Shown here piece after piece: positions 44,081 through 52,103 of a DNA stretch of 64,000 nt. Made by a program: the position numbers and the translations under genes. Source of the stretch: JAWLBM01 sp041687675. Its GTDB lineage: Bacteria; Pseudomonadota; Alphaproteobacteria; Rhizobiales; Pleomorphomonadaceae. Position 1 is the stretch's first letter. Each line of letters starts with the position of its first letter. The notes beneath the pieces were generated by a model. The model saw only the letters and a program-made list of their open reading frames with translations, was not told the DNA's origin and made no database searches. The stretch covers positions 124,001-188,000 of the forward strand of contig JAWLBM010000001.1 in assembly GCA_041687675.1 (NCBI GenBank). The letters run 5' to 3'.

Positions 44081-44755
44081 ATGTCGCTTATCGACACCTT
44101 CTTCAACGGCGAGGTGCTGCTCTCGGCCTTTCCCGCATTGCTGCGCGGGCTGTGGACCACCATCCTCCTCGGCATCATGGCGATCGTGATCGGCATCTCC
44201 GCCGGCCTCGCCATCTCGATCGTCCGGCTCTACGCCCCGAAGCCCTTCCGCCTCGTCGCCGTCGCCTACATCGACATCCTGCGCGCGACGCCGGTGCTGG
44301 TGGTGCTGATCCTCATCTACTACGCGCTGCCCTTCGTCGGCCTGCGCTTCTCCTCCTGGACCTCCGCCACCATGGCGCTGTCGATCGTGATGGCGGCCTA
44401 TTCGGCCGAGATCTTCCGCGCCGGCATCCAGGCGGTGCCGAAGGGCCAGTTCGAGGCGGCGGCGGCGCTGGGCCTGCCCTTCTTCCTGGTGCTGCGCAAG
44501 GTGGTGCTGCCGCAGGCGATCCGCACCGTGATCCCGCCGACCACCAGCAACTGCGTGTCGCTGTTCAAGGACACCTCGCTCGCCTCCGCGGTGGCCCTGC
44601 CGGAACTCCTCAAGGAGGCGACGGACGCGCAGGCGCTCTACGCCAACCCGACCCCGCTGATCGGCGCGGCGATCATCTACCTCGCCTTCCTGTGGCCGAT
44701 GGTGCGCCTCGTCGGCTGGCTGGAGGTCAAGTACCAGGCTGAGACCTCGCGCTGA
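44081..44755 (+). CDS. Amino-acid ABC transporter permease (HisM/GlnP family)
   Basis: A 224-residue inner-membrane permease with about five helices. The N-terminal HisM-type segment LLRGLWTTILLGIMAIVIG, DILRATPVLVVLILIYYALP and the EAA coupling loop QFEAAAALGLPFFLVLRKVV are visible. Only this one permease is encoded and no ATPase gene follows. The next genes are convergent type II secretion genes after 28 bp. It may form a homodimer and use an ATPase encoded elsewhere. Confidence 0.93.
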   Translation: MSLIDTFFNGEVLLSAFPALLRGLWTTILLGIMAIVIGISAGLAISIVRLYAPKPFRLVAVAYIDILRATPVLVVLILIYYALPFVGLRFSSWTSATMALSIVMAAYSAEIFRAGIQAVPKGQFEAAAALGLPFFLVLRKVVLPQAIRTVIPPTTSNCVSLFKDTSLASAVALPELLKEATDAQALYANPTPLIGAAIIYLAFLWPMVRLVGWLEVKYQAETSR

Positions 44756-44783
44756 TGCCCAAGCCTTCCGGGACCCGCGCCGC

Positions 44784-45602
44784 TCAGAACTGGTCGTCGG
44801 TCCCGGCGTCGAGCACGTCGTCGCCCTCGTCGACGGCGGCGTCGAACGGCACCTCGTCCTCGAAGCCCATCAGCTCCTCGTCCGTGTAGCCCTCGTCCAT
44901 CGTGGACTCGTCGTACATCTCGTCGTCCATCGAGCCGTCGTCGGTCTCCCAGGAGTCGGGATCGGCTGCGTCGACGATGCCGAAGTCGCTCTCGTCGAAG
45001 GTCGTCGGCTCGCCCGCCGGCTGGCCCGGCATGCCGGCGCCGTCGATGCCCTGGCGGTTGGCGATGTCCGGAAGGCGGCCCGGCTGGATCCGCTGCGGGG
45101 TCGGCGCGTAGAAGCCGTCGTCGCCGCCGCCCGGCTCGAAGATGCGGATCTCGTGCTCCTCGCCCTCGAGTTCCAGCGTCACGCTGCCCTCGCCGATGGC
45201 CGCGACGGTCCACTCGGCGACCGGGTCGCCGACGCGGACCGACAGCGTCAGGTCCTCGGCGAGGTCCCGCAGCACCGCCACCGGCACCGCGTCGACCTCG
45301 AGGATGCCGGAGAGGATCACGTCCGGCGGGGCGATCTCCTCCACGGGCTCGGGCTCCGGCTCGTCGAGGACGACCGGCTCGGGCTCCGGCTCCGGCTCGT
45401 AGACCGGCGGCGGCGGCGGGGGCCGGCGCGAGGGCACGAACAGCGGCCGCTCGCGGAAGGCCTCGAGGCTGTCGACGGAAATCTCCGACAGCGGGTTGAG
45501 CAAGGCGCGCTGGTCCAGCGCCACGCCGGGGGCGCCGGCCGGCTGGGCGGCCGCGGCGCTCGCGAGGAGGACGGCGGCGAGGGCTGCGCGGACGGCCGTC
45601 AC
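44784..45602 (-). CDS. GspC/GspN-like type II secretion protein with acidic C-terminal tail
   Basis: A 272-residue exported protein of the T2SS locus. A short signal-like start (VTAVRAALAAVLLASAAAA) is followed by FRERPLFVPSRR, then a Pro/Glu linker (PPPPPPVYEPEPEPEP) and a small beta domain like the GspC homology region (ILSGILEVDAVPVAVLRD, LSVRVGDPVAEWTVAAI). No PDZ domain is present. The last about 70 residues are extremely Asp/Glu-rich, ending DAGTDDQF. The GTG start overlaps the gspM stop. Probably the inner-membrane/secretin coupling protein of this T2SS. The GspC or GspN assignment is uncertain. Confidence 0.75.
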   Translation of the reverse strand: MTAVRAALAAVLLASAAAAQPAGAPGVALDQRALLNPLSEISVDSLEAFRERPLFVPSRRPPPPPPVYEPEPEPEPVVLDEPEPEPVEEIAPPDVILSGILEVDAVPVAVLRDLAEDLTLSVRVGDPVAEWTVAAIGEGSVTLELEGEEHEIRIFEPGGGDDGFYAPTPQRIQPGRLPDIANRQGIDGAGMPGQPAGEPTTFDESDFGIVDAADPDSWETDDGSMDDEMYDESTMDEGYTDEELMGFEDEVPFDAAVDEGDDVLDAGTDDQF

Positions 45603-46153
45603 GATCCGGCCCTCCAGAAGCCGCGCACCCCGAGGTCGACGCGCAGCGCGGGATTGTCGCCGGGCTCGGCGCCCTGGCTCGGCAGCTGGCGGACGGCGAC
45701 CTGCTCCAGGGTCATGATCGGCAGCCCCGTCTCCAGGTCGTGCATCAGCCGGCGCAGGCCGTCGTTGTCGACGTCGAGGGTGATGCGCAGCCGGACGTCG
45801 TCCTCGTCGTCGGGCTCGAGCTCCTCGATCGCCTGCGTCTCGATCACCCGTCCGCCGACGCCCTCGACCGCGGCGACGAGGCGCTGCTGGAGGGCGGCGC
45901 CGGCGAGCGGCGCGGAGGCCGCCGGAAGGTAGAGCGCGGTGGTGTCGAGCGGCTCGGCCGCGGTGCCCTCGAGGCGGGCGAGGCGGGCGTCCATCTGGGC
46001 GAGCAGCGCCTCCTGGGCGCGGATGAGGGTTGTGGTCTCGTCGAGGCGGACGACATTCGCCGCCGTCACCCCGGCCGCCGCCAGCGGCAGCGCGACGAAG
46101 ACGGCGAGGGCGGCGAGGCGGATGCCGCGGGTCGGGGGAGGGGCGGCGCTCAC
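45599..46153 (-). CDS. gspM: Type II secretion protein GspM
   Basis: A 184-residue bitopic inner-membrane protein. After a short cytoplasmic start one helix (LAALAVFVALPLAAAGVTAA, about 12-31) leads to a periplasmic ferredoxin-like domain with a coiled-coil stretch and RLRITLDVDNDGLRRLMHDL. It has the layout of the T2SSM_b type. The GTG at 46153 overlaps the gspL stop, and its own stop overlaps the next gene (GTGA), so the leftward genes are tightly coupled. It stabilises GspL in the assembly platform. Confidence 0.82.
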   Translation of the reverse strand: MSAAPPPTRGIRLAALAVFVALPLAAAGVTAANVVRLDETTTLIRAQEALLAQMDARLARLEGTAAEPLDTTALYLPAASAPLAGAALQQRLVAAVEGVGGRVIETQAIEELEPDDEDDVRLRITLDVDNDGLRRLMHDLETGLPIMTLEQVAVRQLPSQGAEPGDNPALRVDLGVRGFWRAGS

Positions 46154-47244
46154 GGCAGGGCTCCGGTTCGGAAGGGTTCGCCGGAACCGCCGGCGCCATC
46201 GGAGCCGTCGGAGCCGTCGGCCGGGGGCGCCTCGCGGGCGACCCAGCGGGCGACGATGTCGAAGTCGTCGCGGCCGTTCTCGTCGCGCGTCACCGGGGCG
46301 GCGAACTGCACGCCGGCCAGCGCCTCGTCGGCCTCCAGCATCGGGATCAGCGCCGGCGCGTCCGCCGACCAGCCGACGATGCGCACCTCGGCCCCGTCGA
46401 TCTCAAGCTCGCGCAGCCAGGTCCCGTCCGGAAGCAGGCCGGCGAGCCGGTCCACCATCACCATGGCGGCCGTCCCGGGCACCTTGCCGCCGATGAGGCG
46501 AAGGTCCCGCGATTCCGCCGCGGTGTCGCCGGTCGCGGTGCGCAGCACCTGGCGCTTCACCGCCAGCCGGCGCTCGAGGTCGGCGAGGCGGGTCTCGGCC
46601 TCGAGCGACAGCCACTGGGACACCGCGAAGGCGGGGACGACCGTCGCGAAGACCAGCACCAGCGCCAGCGCGACCCGGCGGCGCAGGCGCCGGCGCCCGG
46701 CGTCGCGCCCGCCGCGGTAGAGGTCGATCCGCAGCGGCGTCTCCAGCGGCTCGGCCGCCGAGCCGATCGCCGTCGGCGCGAGCTGCAGCCGGGCGAGCCG
46801 CTCGGCCCGCTCGGCGACGATCTCGGTGGAGGTGGCGAGGAAGTCGACCCCCATGCTGCCGTCCGGGGCGGCCTCTCCGGCGACGGCGTAGCCGTATGCG
46901 ACCCGGTCCGGCCGCCAGGGCGTCAGCCGCTCCAGCCGGTGCTCGATGATGGGGGCGAGGTACTCGCGGCCGGCGGCTGGCAGCTGCAGGGTGCGGGCGA
47001 TCAGCCGCTCGGGGGCGAGGCGGAGTTCCACCGCATCGCGGCCGGCCCGGCGCAGCCGGCGGAGCTCGCGCGCGGCGGGCTCGCCCTCGGCGACCTGGCG
47101 CACGCCCTTGCGGTCCGCCTCGAAGAAGCGGAAGCCGGCGTCGCTGTCGACGACGATCGCGCGGCGCCGGGGCCGGCGGCGCCGGACGAGCGGCTCGAGG
47201 CCGTCCACCATGGCGTCGAGCATGCGCGAGACGAGGGACGTCAT
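46150..47244 (-). CDS. gspL: Type II secretion protein GspL (PilN-fused type)
   Basis: A 364-residue platform protein. The cytoplasmic actin-like part (about 1-180, including YLAPIIEHRLERLTPWRPDR) contacts the GspE ATPase. One membrane helix follows (VALALVLVFATVVPAFAVSQ, about 192-211), then a periplasmic PilN-like domain. The C-terminus is a Gly/Ser/Asp-rich tail. ATG at 47244. It lies 106 bp behind gspE on the same strand and overlaps gspM by 4 bp. Confidence 0.86.
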   Translation of the reverse strand: MTSLVSRMLDAMVDGLEPLVRRRRPRRRAIVVDSDAGFRFFEADRKGVRQVAEGEPAARELRRLRRAGRDAVELRLAPERLIARTLQLPAAGREYLAPIIEHRLERLTPWRPDRVAYGYAVAGEAAPDGSMGVDFLATSTEIVAERAERLARLQLAPTAIGSAAEPLETPLRIDLYRGGRDAGRRRLRRRVALALVLVFATVVPAFAVSQWLSLEAETRLADLERRLAVKRQVLRTATGDTAAESRDLRLIGGKVPGTAAMVMVDRLAGLLPDGTWLRELEIDGAEVRIVGWSADAPALIPMLEADEALAGVQFAAPVTRDENGRDDFDIVARWVAREAPPADGSDGSDGAGGSGEPFRTGALP

Positions 47245-47350
47245 CCGCCCGCCTCCCGCCGCCCGGCGGACGGCCCGGAAGATGCCCGGATCCCGTGTTG
47301 GCTGAAGACCGTCATGGAGCTTCCCATGGGCGGAGCGGGCTGCGGCACGC

Positions 47351-49036
47351 CTATCCGGTCGTGCGCAGCACCTCCTCCATCGATGTCAGACCGCGGGCGG
47401 ACTTGGCAAGGCCGTCCTCGAGCATGGTCGCCATCCCGGCCCGACGGGCCGCCTCCAGGATTTTCAGCGGATCGGGCTGGTGACGGATGAGCCGGCGCAT
47501 GTCGTCGTCGACCCTCAGCGCCTCGAAGATGCCGACCCGGCCGCGGTAGCCGCTGTGGCCGCAGGCCTCGCAGCCGACCGGGCCGTGGAACACCGCGTCC
47601 GCGGGCAGGGCGAGGCCGCGGGAGGCGGCGACGTCGCGGGCGATCTCCGCCTCGCGGGCGTCCGGCCGGCGGCAGCGCTCGCAGAGCCGCCGGACGAGGC
47701 GCTGGCCGAGCACGCCGCGCAGCGTGGTGGCGATGAGGTAGGGCTCGACGCCCATGTCGGCGAGGCGGACCACCGCGTCGGAGGCGGTGTTGGTGTGCAG
47801 CGTCGTCAGCACCAGGTGGCCGGTGAGCGCGGCCTGGATGCCGATGCTGGCCGTCTCGCCGTCGCGCATCTCGCCGACCATGATCACGTCGGGGTCATGG
47901 CGCAGGAACGAGCGGAGCGCATTGGCGAAGGTGAGGCCGATCGAGGCCTTCACCTGCGTCTGGTGGACGCCGGGGATCTGGTACTCGATCGGGTCCTCGA
48001 CCGTCACGATCTTGCGCGAGGGATCGTTGAGCAACTGCATCGCCGTCGCCAGGGTCGTGGTCTTGCCGCTGCCGGTGGGGCCGGTGACGATCACCACGCC
48101 GTGCGGCTCGGCGAGCATCGCCTCGAAGATCGACTGGTCGCGGCGGCTCATGCCGATGCGGGCGAACTCCAGCAGCCGCGTGTCCTTCAGCAGGATGCGC
48201 AGCACGGCCGTCTCGCCGTAGAGCGTCGGCATGATGGCGACGCGAAGGTCCGCCTCCTGGTTGCCGATCTTGACGTTGGCGCGGCCCTCCTGCGGCAGCC
48301 GCCGCTCGGCGATGTCGAGGCTGGCGAGGATCTTGACGCGCGAGATGATCGCCGGGGCGAGGTGGCGCGGGAAGCTCTGGTCGGTGCGCAGGTAGCCGTC
48401 GACGCGGAAGCGGACGCGCAGCTGGTCGCGGCCGGTCTCCATGTGGATGTCGGTGGCGCCGGCCTCGAGCGCCCGCTCGAGCAACTGGTCGATGGTGCGG
48501 ACGATCGGGGCGCCGCGGGCGAGGTCCTGCAGCGCCTCGACGCTGTCGGCGATGGCGACCGCCTGCTCGCGGTCCTCGTCCGCGTCGGCGGAAAGGTCCG
48601 TCGCCGCCGCCTCGGCGCCCACCCGCTCGAACAGCAGTTCGATCTCCTCGAAGGAGACCACCTGCAGCGTGAGGGGGCGCTGCAGGGCGAGGCGCACCGC
48701 GTTGATCGCCTCCCGCCGGCCCGGGTCGGCGACCGCCAGGCCCGCGCGGCCCTGGTCCTCGAAGGGGAAGACGGCGGCCTCGCGCAGGTAGCGCCGGGAG
48801 AGGTCCTGGAACAGCGGCCGGTGCCCGGCGATCTGCTGGAAACGCCCGCGCGGCAGGCCGTGGAAACCCGCCGCGTGGTCGGCGAGTTCGCCGGCCGGCA
48901 GTCCGCCGGCCCGCCAGAAGGCCTCGAGCTCGCCGTCGGCGAGCGGGCGCAGGGCGGCGTCGACCACCACCCCCCGGGCGGCGAGCCAGGCCGAGAAGCC
49001 CTTTTCCACACTTTCGAGTCGCTCGACCGACGACAT
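47351..49036 (-). CDS. gspE: Type II secretion ATPase GspE
   Basis: A 561-residue hexameric ATPase that powers pseudopilus assembly. The N-terminal N1E domain (about 1-150) is followed by the ATPase core: Walker A GPTGSGKTTTLATAM, an Asp box in TVEDPIEYQIPGVHQTQV, Walker B-like HDPDVIMVGEMRDGETA and the His box LVLTTLHTNTASDAV. The zinc-binding CxxC pairs are LCERCRRP and CEACGHSGYRGR. ATG at 49036. It is the first leftward gene of the T2SS locus, divergent from gspD. Confidence 0.96.
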   Translation of the reverse strand: MSSVERLESVEKGFSAWLAARGVVVDAALRPLADGELEAFWRAGGLPAGELADHAAGFHGLPRGRFQQIAGHRPLFQDLSRRYLREAAVFPFEDQGRAGLAVADPGRREAINAVRLALQRPLTLQVVSFEEIELLFERVGAEAAATDLSADADEDREQAVAIADSVEALQDLARGAPIVRTIDQLLERALEAGATDIHMETGRDQLRVRFRVDGYLRTDQSFPRHLAPAIISRVKILASLDIAERRLPQEGRANVKIGNQEADLRVAIMPTLYGETAVLRILLKDTRLLEFARIGMSRRDQSIFEAMLAEPHGVVIVTGPTGSGKTTTLATAMQLLNDPSRKIVTVEDPIEYQIPGVHQTQVKASIGLTFANALRSFLRHDPDVIMVGEMRDGETASIGIQAALTGHLVLTTLHTNTASDAVVRLADMGVEPYLIATTLRGVLGQRLVRRLCERCRRPDAREAEIARDVAASRGLALPADAVFHGPVGCEACGHSGYRGRVGIFEALRVDDDMRRLIRHQPDPLKILEAARRAGMATMLEDGLAKSARGLTSMEEVLRTTG

Positions 49037-49346
49037 TCCGTCCCCTTCGATGCGCCGATCGGCGCATCATGACCCAACTTCGACGCTATCGCGAGATTCG
49101 GCCCCGATTGGGGCAGCCTCACAGCATCCCGGTAAGAAAACGTTACACCCTATCGCATGAAACATCATTGACTTTTTTGACATAGCCGTCATTTTCGTGG
49201 GCGCTGCGGTTGCAGTGGCCGCCCGGGTCGGGCGGCGGCGGTGCCCCGATCCGGCCACCGTTAAGGGAATGTTAACGGGCAACCCGTCAACAAAGGTTGC
49301 CGAAGCGTTAACGGAGCCATCCTCCCTCGCGGGATTCGGAGCAGGC
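49037..49346. other. Divergent T2SS promoter region
   Basis: This 310-bp non-coding stretch lies between gspE (leftward) and gspD (rightward). It is locally AT-richer than the genes. It contains a CtrA-type box at 49261-49276 and a second GTTAACGG copy at 49307-49314. TTGACT/TTGACA hexamers near 49160-49175 could be -35 elements, but no good -10 is paired with them. No gene is seen. Confidence 0.6.
49261..49276 (+). promoter_or_regulatory. CtrA-type binding site TTAA-N7-TTAAC
   Basis: TTAA (49261-49264), 7 bp, then TTAAC (49272-49276) is an exact match to the alphaproteobacterial CtrA cell-cycle regulator consensus, centred about 79 bp before the gspD ATG. An additional half-site TTAACGG lies at 49308-49314. 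Such A/T tetrads are rare in DNA of this composition. Confidence 0.6.
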
Positions 49347-51506
49347 ATGCGGATGATGAGGGTCCTTGCGGCAGGCGCCGTCCTGGTCGGACTTGCAGGC
49401 TGCGCCGCGCTGGAAACATCCACGGAGAACCGTGCGTCCGTTCTCGAGAACGGGGTTTTCGGCGACATCCGCGCGCGCCATCCGAAGGCGGGCGGCCGCG
49501 AGCCGCAGGGCCTCATCCCGGTCGACACCACCACGGGCACCAGCCTCATCTACGGTCCGGACGGCCAGACGCCGGTGGCGGCGGCCTATTCCGATTCGCC
49601 GGAAGGTGAGGGAGAGGCCGGCGAGCCGGGCTCCTACCGGCTGAACTTCGAGAACGCCGAGATCAAGGACGTCGTCCACGCGGTGCTCGGCGAGGCGCTG
49701 AAGCTCAACTACACGTTGACGCCGGACGTGGCCGGCACCATCACCATCTCCTCCGCCCGCCCGGTCAACCGGACGGAGCTCCTCTCGATCCTCGAGACGA
49801 CGCTCGCGGCCCAGGGCTTCTCGATGGTGAAGACCGGCGAGGTCTGGAAGGTCGGGGCCATCGTCAGCGGCGGCGGCGTCGTCGACCGCGGCGCGCGCAC
49901 CCAGCCGGGCTACGGCGTCTCCATCGTGCCGCTGCGCTTCGTCTCGGTGCGCAACATGGGCCGCCTGCTCGGCGGCTTCGTGATCGACGCCGAGGGCATC
50001 CGCATCGACAGCACGCGGAACACCATGGTCATCTCCGGGCCGGGGTCGAAGCGCGAGGAGGTGGTCGCGACCATCCTCTCCTTCGACGAGGACTGGATGA
50101 AGGACCAGACGGTCGGCATCTTCGAGATGCGCCGGGCGAACCCGGCCGCCGTGGTGCCGGAGCTGGAACGGGTCTTCGACGCGGCCGGCGCCGGCTCCGG
50201 CGTGATCACCTTCCGGCCGATCACCCGGCTGAAGGCGGTGATGGTGGTCTCGCGCAACGCCGACCTCGTCCGCCGCGCGGAGACCTGGGTGCAGCGGCTC
50301 GACCGCGAGAGCCTCTCCGGCGGCGAGCAGATGTACGTCTACCAGGCCCGCCACCGCGACGCGAAGGAACTCGCCAGGATCGCCAACGGCCTGTTCGCCG
50401 GCGGCAGCCTCAACCTCTCCGCCGCGACGCCCTCGGCGGACCGCGCCTTCGGCGGGGACGACGGCTTCTCCATCGGCGAGGATGCCGACGCGGAGGGCTT
50501 CGAGGAGCAGCCGATCGACGACGTCACCGGCGCCGGCGAGGACGGGTTCGAGGACGAGACCGCCCCGCCGGACGTGATCGACCTCACCGCCTCGGCCTCG
50601 GGCGGCGGTCGCGCCGCCGTCAAGATCGCCGCCGACCCGGCCAACAACTCGGTCATCATCTACGGCGATGCGGCGATCTACCGGAAGGTGCTCGCCGCGA
50701 TCCAGCAGCTGGACGTTGCGCCTGTGCAGGTCGCGATCAACGTCACCATCGCCGAGGTCCGCCTCAACGACGCGTTGAAGTACGGCATCCAGTATTTCGT
50801 CAAGAGCGGCTCCGTCGGCCTCGGCGAGGACGAGGGCTCGATCAGCTTCAAGGACGTCGCCGGCGCGCTGAGCAAGCAGATCCCCGGCTTCAACTTCCTG
50901 ATCGGCAGCGACAAGAACCCGGACGTCATCGTCTCGGCGCTGGACCGGGTCACCGACGTCGAGATCCTCTCCTCGCCCTCGCTGGTGGTGGTGGAGAACC
51001 AGAAGGCGACGCTGCAGGTCGGCGACCAGATCCCCGTGCAGGTGGCCGAGCAGTCCACCGACGGCGGGACGCTGATCACCCAGACCGAGTACCGCGACAC
51101 CGGCATCATCCTGAACGTCACCCCGCGCGTCGGCGAGGACGGCACCGTGACGATGCTCGTCGAGCAGGAGATCTCCTCGGTGCCGGAGACCTCGCCGGGC
51201 GGCAACCCGACCATCTCGCGCCGGCGCGTCGCCTCCAACATCGCCGTCAACGACGGCCAGACGGTGGTGCTCGCCGGGCTCATCAGCTCCACCAAGGAGA
51301 CCCGGCGCGAGGGCGTGCCGCTGCTCTCGCGCCTCGCCGGCGTCGGCGACGCCTTCGCCAACAACAACAAGGGAACCATCCGCAACGAACTCGTTGTGCT
51401 GATCCGGCCGCAGATCGTGCGCAACGGCGAGGACGCGCAGTCGGTGGCGGAGGACCTGCGCTCGAAGCTCTGGGCGATCGGCCAGCGCGAGCGCCGGAGC
51501 CCCTGA
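49347..51506 (+). CDS. gspD: Type II secretion outer-membrane secretin GspD
   Basis: Forms the outer-membrane channel. It has 719 residues and a lipoprotein-type signal with lipobox LAGC (Cys near residue 21). Periplasmic N0-N3 domains occupy about 80-420, including FENAEIKDVVHAVLGEALKL and the VYQARHRDAKELARIANGLF repeat. An acidic low-complexity insert lies inside N3 (about 365-410). The secretin core (about 450-700) shows VEILSSPSLVVVENQKATL, VGDQIPVQ, YRDTGIILNVTPRV and LAGLISSTKE. ATG at 49347. It heads the rightward gspD-O-F-G-H-I-J-K series. Confidence 0.96.
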   Translation: MRMMRVLAAGAVLVGLAGCAALETSTENRASVLENGVFGDIRARHPKAGGREPQGLIPVDTTTGTSLIYGPDGQTPVAAAYSDSPEGEGEAGEPGSYRLNFENAEIKDVVHAVLGEALKLNYTLTPDVAGTITISSARPVNRTELLSILETTLAAQGFSMVKTGEVWKVGAIVSGGGVVDRGARTQPGYGVSIVPLRFVSVRNMGRLLGGFVIDAEGIRIDSTRNTMVISGPGSKREEVVATILSFDEDWMKDQTVGIFEMRRANPAAVVPELERVFDAAGAGSGVITFRPITRLKAVMVVSRNADLVRRAETWVQRLDRESLSGGEQMYVYQARHRDAKELARIANGLFAGGSLNLSAATPSADRAFGGDDGFSIGEDADAEGFEEQPIDDVTGAGEDGFEDETAPPDVIDLTASASGGGRAAVKIAADPANNSVIIYGDAAIYRKVLAAIQQLDVAPVQVAINVTIAEVRLNDALKYGIQYFVKSGSVGLGEDEGSISFKDVAGALSKQIPGFNFLIGSDKNPDVIVSALDRVTDVEILSSPSLVVVENQKATLQVGDQIPVQVAEQSTDGGTLITQTEYRDTGIILNVTPRVGEDGTVTMLVEQEISSVPETSPGGNPTISRRRVASNIAVNDGQTVVLAGLISSTKETRREGVPLLSRLAGVGDAFANNNKGTIRNELVVLIRPQIVRNGEDAQSVAEDLRSKLWAIGQRERRSP

Positions 51507-51508
51507 CC

Positions 51509-52102
51509 ATGACCCGCGCGGCTCTCCTGCGCGACGTGGTCGGACTCGGGATCGCCGCCGTAGCCGCCGCCGCCGTGCTCGCCGCCGACCCGCCGCCGCT
51601 GGTCCCGCCGGCGCCGGCCCTCGCCTCGGTGGCCGCCATGGCCGCCTGGATCGCCTGGCAGGACCTCAGCGACTTCACCATTCCCGACGGCGCCGTGGCC
51701 GGCCTCGCCCTGGTCGGCGTCACCTGGCGCATCGTCGGTGGCGCGGCGGCGGGCGTCGCGCCCGGCGAGGCGGCGCTCCTCGTCCTGTTCGACGCGGTGC
51801 TCGCCGGCGGCGGCCTGTGGCTCGTGCGCGAGGTCTATTTCCGGCGGCGCGGCTTCGATGGGCTCGGCCTCGGCGACGTCAAGCTCGGCGCGGCCGGCGC
51901 CGTCCTTCTCGGCGGCTTCGGCTTCGCCCTCGCCCTCGCCGCCGCCAGCCTCGTCGGCATCGCCGTCGCGCTCCTCCTCCACCGGGGCGCAACGACCCCG
52001 ATCGGCGCCCGGCGGCTCGCCTTCGGCGCGGTGCTGGCCCCGGCGATCGCCCTCGTCTTCCTCGCCGGCGCCGCCGGCCTGCTGCCCGGGCCGGTGGTCT
52101 GA
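51509..52102 (+). CDS. gspO: Type IV prepilin peptidase (A24 family), GspO-like
   Basis: A 197-residue inner-membrane aspartyl protease that cleaves and methylates pseudopilins. The two catalytic Asp residues are seen in WIAWQDLSDFTIPDG and GLGLGDVKLGAAG. About six hydrophobic segments are present. It is the short form, lacking the N-terminal cysteine-rich methyltransferase loop, so methylation may be absent. It starts 3 bp after gspD and ends 1 bp before gspF. Having the peptidase inside the gsp operon makes the locus self-contained. Confidence 0.9.
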   Translation: MTRAALLRDVVGLGIAAVAAAAVLAADPPPLVPPAPALASVAAMAAWIAWQDLSDFTIPDGAVAGLALVGVTWRIVGGAAAGVAPGEAALLVLFDAVLAGGGLWLVREVYFRRRGFDGLGLGDVKLGAAGAVLLGGFGFALALAAASLVGIAVALLLHRGATTPIGARRLAFGAVLAPAIALVFLAGAAGLLPGPVV

Positions 52103-52103
52103 G

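Noticed and set aside
44756..44783. Missing ABC ATPase gene hidden between permease and T2SS genes
   Set aside because: The gap is only 28 bp and no Walker motif occurs in any frame nearby.
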